From the NCBI RefSeq assembly GCF_947259555.1, contig NZ_CAMYMD010000084.1:1-64000 (forward strand): 64,000 nt of DNA, given 5' to 3'. A program made the position numbers and the translations under genes. Source of the DNA: an uncultured Roseovarius sp. Its GTDB lineage: Bacteria > Pseudomonadota > Alphaproteobacteria > Rhodobacterales > Rhodobacteraceae. A model generated the notes under the pieces. The model was not told the origin of the DNA, made no database searches, and worked only from the letters and a program-made list of their open reading frames with translations. Shown piece after piece: positions 34,031-42,548 of this stretch; positions within the stretch are counted from its first letter, which is position 1, and each line of letters begins with the position of its first letter.

Positions 34031-34531
34031 ATGGCGGTATCCCGTCTTGATCCGATAGATCGCAAGATTCTGGCGGAGTTGCAGGCCGATGGGCGGATGA
34101 CCAACGTGGAGTTGGCCAAACGCGTCGGAATCTCGGCGCCGCCTTGCCTGCGGCGCGTTCGAACGCTGGAAGAGCAAGGCTATATTCGAGGCTACCATGC
34201 CAAGGTCGATGCCCGCGAACTGGGGTTCGAGGTGCAGGTCTTTGCCATGGTCGGTTTGCAAAGCCAGGCCGAAGCGGATCTGTCAGCCTTTGAGGCGCGC
34301 TGCCGCGCCTGGCCTCTTGTGCGCGAATGCCACATGCTGAATGGCGAAGTGGATTTCATCCTGAAATGCGTGGCCCCTGATCTGAGCAGCTTTCAGAGGT
34401 TTCTGACAGAAGAGCTGACGGCTGCGGACAACGTGGCCAGCGTCAAGACATCCCTCGTCATTCGCGGGGCGAAGGACGAACCCGGGGTTCCGTTCGAGGT
34501 GCTGGAGGCGCGGCTGAGCCAGTCGGCCTGA
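34031..34531 (+). CDS. Lrp/AsnC-family transcriptional regulator
   Basis: A 166-residue protein with an N-terminal winged helix (LDPIDRKILAELQADGRMTN, then ISAPPCLRRVRTLEEQG as the recognition helix) and a C-terminal RAM ligand-binding domain (~70-150). GGGGAG lies before the ATG. Members form octamers and sense amino acids. It is divergent from trxB across about 200 bases that contain a strong palindrome. Confidence 0.92.
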   Translation: MAVSRLDPIDRKILAELQADGRMTNVELAKRVGISAPPCLRRVRTLEEQGYIRGYHAKVDARELGFEVQVFAMVGLQSQAEADLSAFEARCRAWPLVRECHMLNGEVDFILKCVAPDLSSFQRFLTEELTAADNVASVKTSLVIRGAKDEPGVPFEVLEARLSQSA

Positions 34532-34539
34532 TCCCAAGC

Positions 34540-35304
34540 CTAAGCCACACTTAGCGTATCTGGCGCATCGAGTGGCAGCCGCAGATGCGCCAGCGGCCCA
34601 AATTGATGCGGTTCGTGGATATGGGGAAACAGCCCAAGAAACAGCCCCAGCATTTTCGGCCCGATCTCGCGTTCAAATCCCGCACCGGGATGAAAGCTCT
34701 CGGCTTCGAGCCCGTTCGCGGTGATCGTCGCATGGCGCCGCAGGCAGATGTGATAGAGCGTGACGGCACGAGGTGGCGAGACGCAGAAGGCGTGCATGCC
34801 ATCGGCCATCGCATGGGCCGGGGTCAGAACGTGATCCGAGCCAATGTTCGCGCGCAGACCTCTCGGGCGCGTCAGGATGCGCGCGCCCGGCCCGGCCAGC
34901 ATATCCGTCATGGGGCGCGCGATACCGAACGCGTCGGCCATGATGCGGGTCAGCCGAACAGGCCGGTCCGGATCCGACTCAGGTTGCAGGGTCATCTTGC
35001 CGATCCAGATCACCGGCAGAGCCCCGTGCGATGTCGTGGGAAGGCGATCACCGGGCAAAAGGTCTTCGACAGCCACCGGTCCGCGTGTCGTTGTGATCAG
35101 CGTTCCTCGGGCGAAGGCCGAATGCGCCGCGTCAAACAAGGGCAGGGCCGGGGCAACCTGTTCGCGGTCATGAAGATTGCCATCCGATGTCTGCCACAGC
35201 GCATGGTAACGCCGCATTGGCAGGCGTTCGCTTTCAGAGCTTGCGGAGAGGCGGCGCGTGGGAAGCGCACGCGAATTGTGCGCCGTAAAGCGGGGGATCG
35301 TCAT
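34540..35304 (-). CDS. Hint-domain protein lacking the nucleophilic cysteine
   Basis: A 254-residue protein from ATG 35304 (GAGG nine bases upstream). Residues ~60-210 match the Hint_2 type of hedgehog/intein domain common in Rhodobacteraceae: FARGTLITTTRGPVAVEDL at its start, VIWIGKMTL in the middle, and SDHVLTPAHAM near the end. In self-cleaving members the start reads CFxxGT; here it is SAFARGT, so the catalytic cysteine is alanine and autoprocessing by the standard route is not possible. There is no RTX region or signal peptide. It is convergent with the Lrp-type gene, only eight bases away. Confidence 0.75.
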   Translation of the reverse strand: MTIPRFTAHNSRALPTRRLSASSESERLPMRRYHALWQTSDGNLHDREQVAPALPLFDAAHSAFARGTLITTTRGPVAVEDLLPGDRLPTTSHGALPVIWIGKMTLQPESDPDRPVRLTRIMADAFGIARPMTDMLAGPGARILTRPRGLRANIGSDHVLTPAHAMADGMHAFCVSPPRAVTLYHICLRRHATITANGLEAESFHPGAGFEREIGPKMLGLFLGLFPHIHEPHQFGPLAHLRLPLDAPDTLSVA

Positions 35305-35678
35305 GCTGTGTAACCTCGTGTTCAAGGTTGTCACAACCGCGTCGGCCCCCACCGACAACGACAGATGGACAATATCTGTTTGCGTTATGCGCTCAATATG
35401 TTCCGAGACATGGATTTACGTCAAGTTGTAGCAACTATTGTTCTCGCTCGCGCTCAAATCTTCTTTGAATGCGCTTTTTGTCCCGGTTCCGCGTCCCAAG
35501 GCGCCACAATTGCGGCGAATCAACCCCTACCGACCAGCAAGGCAACTTGACCGAGCGCGCATTTGGTGCCTAATCTTATTGGGGCCCGAAAGTGCTTTGG
35601 ATGTTTCAGTCTGCGGTGCGCGAGCTTCAGGTATTATTTCAGGCCCGGCGTTATCGCGGCTAAACGGCTTTGGTGAAT
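35305..35678. other. Intergenic stretch before the small secreted protein
   Basis: About 370 bases with only short, motif-free frames. It must carry the promoter of the Hint gene (minus) and probably that of the secreted protein (plus). I see no clear operator or terminator. Confidence 0.4.
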
Positions 35679-36131
35679 ATGAGATTGACGCGGATCATCA
35701 AGGGTATGAGCAACCTGCGCATCGCGCCGGCGCTTCTCGTTCTCTTGCTTGGTGTCCGTGTCGCCACCGCTGCCGCAGTTGATTGCCAGCACGATCTTGC
35801 AGACGCCGCACGCTCCGCCGAGTTCAACCAACAAAAGCTGTTGCGCGAGGCGACGGAACTTGGTGGAGAATTGTGCCTGACGGATGACGCCGTGGCACGC
35901 GTCCCTGCTCAGACATCCGAGGCTGCGCATGAGCATGACGGCCCGTCTCTCAAGACGCCTTGCCCGTTTTTCAAGTCGCCCGCCGCGCTGACGCAGGCTG
36001 TCGTCGGCGTCGATGCGCGGTCTGTCACGTTCACACTGATCACGCCGGCCTACGGCGACATGCGCGCCGCCGCAGGCAATTTTCCGGCAGGCTACTGCTC
36101 GCGCGCGCCCCCGATCACGACCAAGGGATAG
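35679..36131 (+). CDS. Small secreted protein of unknown function
   Basis: About 150 residues from ATG 35679; ATG 35706, with AAGGGT close upstream, is an alternative start. A clear signal peptide (LRIAPALLVLLLGVRVATA) is followed by a ~115-residue mature part with four cysteines. It contains VDCQHDLADAARSAEFNQQ, a histidine/glutamate-rich middle, and a C-terminal LITPAYGDMRAAAGNFPAGYC. I do not recognise the family. It precedes the Met-rich outer-membrane protein by about 310 bases on the same strand, so a joint periplasmic role is possible. Confidence 0.45.
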   Translation: MRLTRIIKGMSNLRIAPALLVLLLGVRVATAAAVDCQHDLADAARSAEFNQQKLLREATELGGELCLTDDAVARVPAQTSEAAHEHDGPSLKTPCPFFKSPAALTQAVVGVDARSVTFTLITPAYGDMRAAAGNFPAGYCSRAPPITTKG

Positions 36132-36440
36132 CTGGCACGCGTGGCGCCGGACTTGCCCGTGCGCTTCGTCATCAACCGACGGGGTGCATCTCCAGCGGGA
36201 CCTCCGACAAAGGGAAACCTGCCGCATGCGCCTATGATCCATGCTTACCATTGCGCGCGCTGTCTCCAGCGGGGCGCGTGATGGTACAGTCGGGGGATCA
36301 GGCCCGGACGGCACCTGCCAGCTCCTTTTGGTAAGCGACGGATTGCCCCGTTCAAGCTGATTCATCCCGTGATGCAAGGCCACGTCCGCGTGGTCATGTG
36401 CGTCATGCGAGACAGAAATACACAAGAAGAGACCAAAATC
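36132..36440. other. Intergenic stretch
   Basis: Some 309 bases between the small secreted protein and the outer-membrane protein. One frame (LARVAPDLPVRFVINRRG) reads protein-like just after the stop at 36131, so a frameshift or an older, longer gene is possible, but there is no recognisable motif. Confidence 0.35.
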
Positions 36441-37565
36441 ATGACACAGGTTTTCCTGCGTGCCGGTGCATTTTGCGCCGCGCTTTCCCTATGTCTTTCG
36501 ACAGCGCCCGTGTCGGCGCATGACGACCCTCCATCTAATGGCGCGTTGCGCGTCACCACGACGGACTTGCCGCCGCTGCGCGCCGACGGCCACGCCCCGA
36601 TCGGTGTCATGGGCGATCACATCCACAGGACCGGCGAGGTGATGCTCTCCTACCGCTTCATGCATATGGATATGGAGGGTTATCGTAGCGGCACCAACGG
36701 CCTCAGCCCCGAGCAGGTGGCCGGTACGCCCAACGGATTTTTCGGCATGCCGGGCCAGCCGCCAAATATCCGCATTGTGCCCACCAGCATGACCATGGAC
36801 ATGCATATGTTCGGCGCGATGTATGCGCCGAGTGACCGCCTGACCCTGATGGCGATGCTGCCTTATGTGACCAAGCAGATGGATCACATCACCTTTGCGG
36901 GGCCTGCCGGGACGGTGCGGCTTGGGACATTCAATACCCAATCCGAGGGGTGGGGCGATCTGAAGGTCTCGGGCCTTTACCGGCTGATGGAGCGTGGAGA
37001 TCACAAGCTGCATCTGAACTTCGGGGTCAGCCTGCCCACCGGATCGACAACTGAGCGGGCCACCGCCTTGACCCCAACCGGGGCGCTCATGAACATGCGT
37101 ATGCCTTACGGGATGCAATTGGGCTCAGGCACCTATGATCTATTGCCGGGAATCACCTATAGTGGTCGGTCTGGCAATACCGGCTGGGGTGCTCAACTGA
37201 CTGGTGTCGTGCGCACCGGCAAGAACAACGGGTACCATCTGGGCAATGAGGTGGCTCTGACCACATGGGCCAGTGTCCAGCCAAAACCATGGATCAGCCT
37301 GTCGGGGCGTATCGAGGCAAAGAGCGTGGGAGATATCAGTGGTCGTGATTCCCGCATGGTCGGGCCTTCGCCGACTCTCAATCCCGATAATTATGGTGGC
37401 GAGACCGTCAGTCTGCTTGCCGGGGTCAACCTTGTGGCGCAGCGTGGCGCGTTGCGCGGTCACAGGCTCGCGCTGGAGATCGGAGCGCCGATCTATCAGG
37501 ATCTAAATGGCCTGCAACTCGAGACGGACTGGACCGCGATGCTCGGGTGGCAATACGCCTATTGA
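36441..37565 (+). CDS. Outer-membrane beta-barrel protein, Met-rich
   Basis: A 374-residue protein from ATG 36441. The signal peptide is cleaved after VSA, leaving a mature start of HDDPPSNG. The rest is beta-rich, with alternating aromatic residues and a final WQYAY strand that fits an outer-membrane barrel of the phenol-degradation/transporter-like type (PF13557-like). The first third is rich in Met and His (HMDMEGY, MTMDMHMFGAMY), as in proteins encoded beside copper-handling genes. No metal pump or oxidase is near, so a metal role is only suggested. Confidence 0.65.
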   Translation: MTQVFLRAGAFCAALSLCLSTAPVSAHDDPPSNGALRVTTTDLPPLRADGHAPIGVMGDHIHRTGEVMLSYRFMHMDMEGYRSGTNGLSPEQVAGTPNGFFGMPGQPPNIRIVPTSMTMDMHMFGAMYAPSDRLTLMAMLPYVTKQMDHITFAGPAGTVRLGTFNTQSEGWGDLKVSGLYRLMERGDHKLHLNFGVSLPTGSTTERATALTPTGALMNMRMPYGMQLGSGTYDLLPGITYSGRSGNTGWGAQLTGVVRTGKNNGYHLGNEVALTTWASVQPKPWISLSGRIEAKSVGDISGRDSRMVGPSPTLNPDNYGGETVSLLAGVNLVAQRGALRGHRLALEIGAPIYQDLNGLQLETDWTAMLGWQYAY

Positions 37566-37570
37566 GCAGC

Positions 37571-37597
37571 TCACGCGCGGGCCTTGTCCGCGCGTGA
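37571..37597. terminator. Hairpin between convergent genes
   Basis: TCACGCGCGG and CCGCGCGTGA form a perfect ten-base stem (37571-37580, 37588-37597) with a seven-base loop, six bases after the barrel-protein stop and just beyond the end of the opposing gene. There is no long T run; it probably serves both directions. Confidence 0.6.
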
Positions 37598-37605
37598 CGA
37601 TCGTC

Positions 37606-38064
37606 TCAGGACACCTCTTCCTCAAGATGCAGCTTCATTTCGATCAATACATGCTGAAGCTGCGTCGTCTCACGCAGAAGTCGCTTGGCCTCGTTCACGG
37701 TGATCCGGCCATCCTCGATGCTCTGCTGGTACTCGGCCATGAGCATGGCAAACCGCTGCGACAACGCGATCACATCGCTGTTTACATTCGCTTTTTCCTC
37801 GGCGTTGCGCCGCGTGCCAATCAGGCTCAGGCTGACACCTTTCAATTCTGCGAGGGCGCTTGTCACATGCGGATAGCTTGCGGCCTCTTCAAGCGCGGCA
37901 ACCGCATCCACCGGCATGAACCGGTCGGTATGTTCGTCGTGATCAGAATAATACCGGCCAAGAGTCGCCTTGGACTTTCCCGTCAACTTGCACGCCGCCT
38001 CGATCCCGACATCCTTGACGAGAGCTTCGGTGTGCTTCTTCAGGTAACTTGCCATTGTTGACAT
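37606..38064 (-). CDS. Small helix-turn-helix protein
   Basis: About 152 residues from ATG 38064 (a second ATG at 38055 is possible). The N-terminal part, ALVKDVGIEAACKLTGKSKA followed by TLGRYYSD, looks like a helix-turn-helix of the phage CII/Cro type. The middle has FMPVDAVAALEEAA, and the C-terminal ~70 residues are a long charged helix able to form a coiled coil. It is probably a DNA-binding regulator. CCGG-rich near-palindromes lie upstream of its start. Confidence 0.6.
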   Translation of the reverse strand: MSTMASYLKKHTEALVKDVGIEAACKLTGKSKATLGRYYSDHDEHTDRFMPVDAVAALEEAASYPHVTSALAELKGVSLSLIGTRRNAEEKANVNSDVIALSQRFAMLMAEYQQSIEDGRITVNEAKRLLRETTQLQHVLIEMKLHLEEEVS

Positions 38065-38080
38065 ACATATTCCTCAACTA

Positions 38081-38168
38081 TTCCCGGCCTGACCGGGGAA
38101 ACGCAAAACTCTTTTCCCATTAATGAGTTTACCCCGGAATGTCATTTCCAAATTGTCCCCGGGATTGT
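38081..38168. promoter_or_regulatory. CCCCGG-rich repeats upstream of the HTH gene
   Basis: Within about 100 bases before the start, TTCCCGG-cctga-CCGGGGAA (38081-38100) forms a near-perfect dyad, and further ACCCCGG and TCCCCGGGA boxes follow. They could be operators for the adjacent HTH protein. The remaining intergenic sequence up to 38327 shows nothing else. Confidence 0.35.
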
Positions 38169-38327
38169 CGCGGGGCGCCGTTTGCCGAACCGGACCCATG
38201 CCGGGACGAGTGAACGGTAGCGTCCGCCCGTGCAGGATATCTCTCTTCGCGGGTCAGGACTGCCGCATCACACTGCACCATCCCAGGAAGTGCCCTTCCA
38301 GCAGTGCCGATGCGGCGGTCCGGGGCG

Positions 38328-39458
38328 TTATGGGCCGGGCGCGCGTTCCACCAGAACAGACCCGACGGAATACCCCGCGCCGAACGAACAGATCAGCCCC
38401 TGATCGCCGGGGGCAAGATCGTCGGAATATTTCGAGAATGCGATGATCGACCCTGCGGAGGAGGTGTTGGCGTAGTCCTGCAGGATATTGGGTTGCTCGT
38501 CCGCTGAAGGCACGCGGCCCAGAACCTTGCGGCCTATGAAATCGTTCATGGCCTTGTTTGCCTGATGCAGCCAGAGGCGGCGCAACTCATCCGATGTCAC
38601 TTTCTCGGCCTCCAGATGGGCGAGAATATGGGATGAAACCATTGGCAGCACCTCTTTGAACACGCGCCGCCCCTCCTGCATGAACTGCATGTCGCGCCGG
38701 TCCGCCACGCCATCGGGCCGTGCACGACGCAAGAACCCGTTATTGTTGCGGATATTGTTTGAAAACTGCGTGGCGCACCGCGTGGAGCGGATCACGAAAT
38801 GCGGGCCATTTGCCTCTTCCGCGGCCTCGATCACCATTGCGGTACAAACATCGCCGAAGATGAAATGACAATCCCGGTCGCGCCACTCCAGGTGGCCTGA
38901 ACAAATCTCCGGGCTGACAACCAGCGCCCGCCTTGCGCCGCCGCCTCGGATCATGTCGGCGGCGGCCTGAATGCCGAATGTGGCCGAGGAACAGGCGACG
39001 TTCATGTCAAACGCAAAGCCACCTGCCCCCAGAAGCTGCTGGATCTCGATGGCTACGGCGGGGTAGGGCCGTTCGTGATTCGAGGCGGCGCAGATGATCA
39101 GGTCGATCTCGGACGCGTCGCGCCCGGCCTGGTCGAGCGCCTCTGCACAGGCTGCCATGGCCATTTCCGCCATGATCCCCGGCTCATCATCGCTGCGCTG
39201 CCGCAGCAGCGGGTGCATCACTTCGGGGTTGAGCACCCCGGTCTTGTCCATAACGTGCCGCCGCTCGATGCCCGAAGCGTTGACGATGAACTCGGGAGAC
39301 GAGAGGCCTTTGGCTTCGATCTCGCCAGCGGCGATCTCTGCGGCGTGGCGTGTGTTGAAGGCCTCCGCGTAGGCGTTGAAGGTCTCGACCAGTTCTTCGT
39401 TGGTGATCACCTCCGGGGGGGTGAATACACCTGATCCCGTGATTGCGGGCATTACCAT
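38328..39458 (-). CDS. Beta-ketoacyl-ACP synthase III-like protein
   Basis: A 376-residue thiolase-fold enzyme of the FabH type. The triad is complete: Cys156 in NVACSSATFG, His298 in LHQANKAM, Asn331 in NTSSAGS. It is longer than FabH (about 320), with an insertion near residues 25-60. FabH enzymes condense acyl-CoA with malonyl-ACP to start fatty-acid chains; longer relatives act in secondary metabolism or transfer acyl groups. No acyl-carrier protein, reductase or plsX lies nearby, so it is a stand-alone copy. GGAGAG precedes the ATG. Confidence 0.85.
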   Translation of the reverse strand: MVMPAITGSGVFTPPEVITNEELVETFNAYAEAFNTRHAAEIAAGEIEAKGLSSPEFIVNASGIERRHVMDKTGVLNPEVMHPLLRQRSDDEPGIMAEMAMAACAEALDQAGRDASEIDLIICAASNHERPYPAVAIEIQQLLGAGGFAFDMNVACSSATFGIQAAADMIRGGGARRALVVSPEICSGHLEWRDRDCHFIFGDVCTAMVIEAAEEANGPHFVIRSTRCATQFSNNIRNNNGFLRRARPDGVADRRDMQFMQEGRRVFKEVLPMVSSHILAHLEAEKVTSDELRRLWLHQANKAMNDFIGRKVLGRVPSADEQPNILQDYANTSSAGSIIAFSKYSDDLAPGDQGLICSFGAGYSVGSVLVERAPGP

Positions 39459-39612
39459 TCTTGTCTCTCCTCACAGATCCCGCAAGATCAACGCAGCTGA
39501 TGCCCGAGGTCAAGCGCGACGTGACGCCACCCGACCACTAGGCGTGCCACCTCCGAGGCCGAGCCAAATACGGGGCTGCCGCCGAGGTGGCTGGAGAGAG
39601 GCCTTGACCGGC

Positions 39613-40665
39613 TCAGAAGCGCACGCGGATCGATGGCGCCACGACGTTGTCGGGCGTGGTGCCACCACAGATCCGCTCGATCTGAAAGGCCGTGTAATTA
39701 TAGTTGGGGTATCCGACGCGGTCGGTGTCGGAGTCGCAGCTATACGTCAGGCTTATACCGCGCAAATTGTCGAGCAAGCTTGCTGCAACTGTGCCTTGGC
39801 TGTCACGAACCCGGTCACGGATCTCCGCTTCCAGCATGGCGCCGATGGCGGGGATTTCATCGCGCAGACGATTGCGGACGCTGTCTCTCAGGCGTCGCTC
39901 CCAGATCCAGTCTGTCACCGACACGTCCCAGGCGTCGACACGAAACCGCAGGCGCCGGTCGTGCACGAACGGTTCGATCCATATCTCGATGGAAATCGTG
40001 TATTCGCGACCGTCTGCCTTGAGCCTGCCACGCGACTTGTAGGAGTACCTCAAGAAATCCCAGTACTTCCGCCGATCAGGCTGATCGATCTGCGCGCAGT
40101 TGTTGGAGCGACAGAGTTCGTGACCGTTCTCCCATGATAGCCGACCCTGTCGAATATCGATCCTGTGGTTGTAGAAACGGTGGCGCTGTTCGCTGACGGC
40201 ATCGTGAATCCGTGCCGTCATCGCATCCGCAATCAATGAGGTCGGAATGCTCGGGGCGTCAAAAACATCGCGCTGACAGACGACGGAGCGCACCTTGTTG
40301 GCCATCGAACCGAACCGCCACCTTGCGGTATCCCCCTGTGCGGCGCGTACAACCTGGAACCGACCGTTGTAGTCTTCTCCATCGAAGACATAGAGTGACA
40401 CGTCCGAGTCGCCTGCCGTTATCCGAACGCTCTCGACATTCTTGTAGATGGCGCGCGCGTATTGACTGAGGTTGGCCCCGTCGAAACGTCGGCTCTGGTT
40501 CGACCACGGCTGACCGGCAAGATTTCCATCCGGCAGGTTGTAGATGACCCGGCTTCCATTCCAGTTGTCATCGCTGAAGAATTCACAACTGGTCTGTGCC
40601 TCTGCCGAGGTGATCAGAAAGCCCTGCGTCAGGGCGACGAGCGGGAAAATTAGATATCTAGGCAT
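39613..40665 (-). CDS. Secreted protein with beta/gamma-crystallin-like domain
   Basis: About 350 residues from ATG 40665, with AAGGAG seven bases upstream. A signal peptide ends at SAEA-Q. Residues ~20-110 show the Greek-key pattern of beta/gamma-crystallins: CEFFSDDNWNG and later VFDGEDYNGRFQVV, each with the aromatic-x-G core. The remaining ~240 residues are an unrecognised domain containing HRFYNHRIDIRQGRL and several W/R-rich strands, with cysteine pairs that suggest disulfides. It follows the tandem-repeat protein gene by 37 bases, so the pair form an operon. Exported; function unknown. Confidence 0.65.
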   Translation of the reverse strand: MPRYLIFPLVALTQGFLITSAEAQTSCEFFSDDNWNGSRVIYNLPDGNLAGQPWSNQSRRFDGANLSQYARAIYKNVESVRITAGDSDVSLYVFDGEDYNGRFQVVRAAQGDTARWRFGSMANKVRSVVCQRDVFDAPSIPTSLIADAMTARIHDAVSEQRHRFYNHRIDIRQGRLSWENGHELCRSNNCAQIDQPDRRKYWDFLRYSYKSRGRLKADGREYTISIEIWIEPFVHDRRLRFRVDAWDVSVTDWIWERRLRDSVRNRLRDEIPAIGAMLEAEIRDRVRDSQGTVAASLLDNLRGISLTYSCDSDTDRVGYPNYNYTAFQIERICGGTTPDNVVAPSIRVRF

Positions 40666-40702
40666 CTTGATGCTCCTTGATTGAAAGAACGGTGTCTGAA
40701 AA

Positions 40703-42235
40703 CTAACCGGCATCGCAAAGCGGCAGCGGTGGCCGGGGCAGGGGGCATGGGGCGCCGGGTACGGTGCACATCACCGTCCAGAACGCGCCAACCACCGAGC
40801 AGTAGGTGTCGACGTTGCCCTGCTCCTCGGCGACCTCTTCGAATTGATCGAGAACGGACATCAACTCGCCCTCGAAATCATCCGAAAACAGCTCATGCGC
40901 GTCGAACGGCTCCACGTGCGGGGCAGCACCAGATTGAAAGCGCAGTTCACCTTGTGCCGCCTCGATCACCAGTGAAAGGTTGGGTAGGGGCTCGAAAGGC
41001 TGGCCACCTCTGGTGAATGGCGCTGGGAACGACCATTCGACATCGGCCCCCGCGCAGGCCACGATCGGCCCCGCGAAGCTGACCCCAGGCAGGCTCCATT
41101 CGCTTGGGACGGTCTCCAGCGATTGAAGGGTCTCCGTATCCAACGAAGACTCGCCGGGAACCTGCCAGTAAATACTGTCAGCGTTGCGTATATTCACGGC
41201 GCAGGCGGCATCCGGCATGAGATAGGTTCCGTCCTGTTGCGGCATCCAGTCCGGCATCCAGGCGCGGGGTATCTCGATGGTCGGAGGCATGTCATCGGGC
41301 GCAGTGAATTGAATCCTTAGCCGGTACTCGTCAGTGAAGGTGATGTTCGACGAGTTTTCGGGGAGTTGTGGCTCTGGCGGCGGTGGAGGCGGGGGTGGCG
41401 GCGGCGCGTCGTCGTCCACGAGGATTTTGAGTTCCACGTCGAGGGCGCGGCGGCCAGCCTCTTCCTGGCTGCTGGCAAAGAAAAGCTGCTCTGCCGGAGA
41501 TCGGAACCGCGACAGAACGCCCGGCCCGTTGCCCTGTCGCCAAAGGGCAAAGTAGACGTCCGCGCCCTGCGCGTTGACGGCACGCTCGACGTCAAACAGT
41601 TCCCACCCGTCACTGCGCATCCGGTCCCGCAGCTCGACCAGATTGGCGCGGGGTCGGAACCGGGTGAAAACGGTGGGTGGTGCGTCGGCCCGGTACAGCC
41701 CGGCAAACCGATGCTCGCCGCCAATCACGATGGTCTCGACATCAACGAGTCGCAGACCAAGCGTGCGCATCAGGTCCTTGCTTTCCAGGAACTCGGCCAC
41801 GGGCAGGGGGCGCACAAGACGCTGGGCGCCGGTGCCGGGCCCGAATACGCCAGCAAAGCGGCGTTCACCCTGTTGGCGAAAAACTTCGAAATCAATCAGG
41901 CGCAGGCCATCCGCGGCGCGGCTGCGCATGGCGCGGCGTAACGCGGTGCCAGAGCGCACCACGTCAAGGTAATTGCTGCCCGATGTCTCGACAAACAGGC
42001 CGGCAAAACCGCGTGCGCCGTTCAGGCGTGCGGTTTCAACGTCGATCAGCCGAAACCCGTCCGCAATCAGCGCCTCGGCGGTCGCGCTGAAGTCATCGAG
42101 GGCCAACAACCCCGTAAACCGGCTTGTGCCTTCACCCTCATGCCAGAGCGATTGCAAGCGCACTTCGTCAGCAAAGCTCGCCGAGATCGTTAAAATACCT
42201 GTTGTCACGGCTGTCAGGCCAAATCTGAAAAACAT
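40703..42235 (-). CDS. Secreted tandem-repeat protein with polyproline linker
   Basis: About 510 residues from ATG 42235, with AGAGGA seven bases upstream. A signal peptide ends at SASFA-D. Residues ~25-265 contain at least four repeats of 50-55 residues, each with a core like RLIDVET..G..RFAGLY, matching the bacterial tandem repeat domain type. A run of ten prolines (~280) leads to a ~220-residue C-terminal domain with several cysteines ending PLPLCDAG. It is probably a surface or periplasmic binding protein. First gene of a two-gene operon with the crystallin-like protein. Confidence 0.7.
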   Translation of the reverse strand: MFFRFGLTAVTTGILTISASFADEVRLQSLWHEGEGTSRFTGLLALDDFSATAEALIADGFRLIDVETARLNGARGFAGLFVETSGSNYLDVVRSGTALRRAMRSRAADGLRLIDFEVFRQQGERRFAGVFGPGTGAQRLVRPLPVAEFLESKDLMRTLGLRLVDVETIVIGGEHRFAGLYRADAPPTVFTRFRPRANLVELRDRMRSDGWELFDVERAVNAQGADVYFALWRQGNGPGVLSRFRSPAEQLFFASSQEEAGRRALDVELKILVDDDAPPPPPPPPPPEPQLPENSSNITFTDEYRLRIQFTAPDDMPPTIEIPRAWMPDWMPQQDGTYLMPDAACAVNIRNADSIYWQVPGESSLDTETLQSLETVPSEWSLPGVSFAGPIVACAGADVEWSFPAPFTRGGQPFEPLPNLSLVIEAAQGELRFQSGAAPHVEPFDAHELFSDDFEGELMSVLDQFEEVAEEQGNVDTYCSVVGAFWTVMCTVPGAPCPLPRPPLPLCDAG

Positions 42236-42548
42236 TATCAATTCCTCTATCCGTTGGGCGCGTCAAAACCGGACGGGTCTGCATTCCAACCGTGGGATCG
42301 GTTGGACATCCCGCGTGTTTATCGGCGCGAAGATTCGGGGTTGGGCAGGAGAGGTCTCCTCGCCGTCGCTACGCCGCCCGTTGGCTCGTTCTGACCGCCA
42401 ATAAGGGTCGTGCTGATCACTGCGCGAACACATTGCATTCCGGTCGGGCCAAGAGGCGTAGGGAAAGAGTACACGTCTGACGTGCAAAGAGCCCTGAGTA
42501 GGGATGCTCAAATTTCGGTACTTGGATACCTAAATTTCGAAACGCAGT
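42236..42548. promoter_or_regulatory. Promoter region of the secreted-protein operon
   Basis: This 313-base stretch lies between the tandem-repeat gene and the end of the LuxR-type regulator. It contains a perfect 13-base palindrome, CACGTCTGACGTG (42472-42484), about 240 bases before the operon start, and two direct AAATTTCG boxes near 42509 and 42533. The palindrome is a candidate operator, possibly for the adjacent regulator. Confidence 0.4.
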
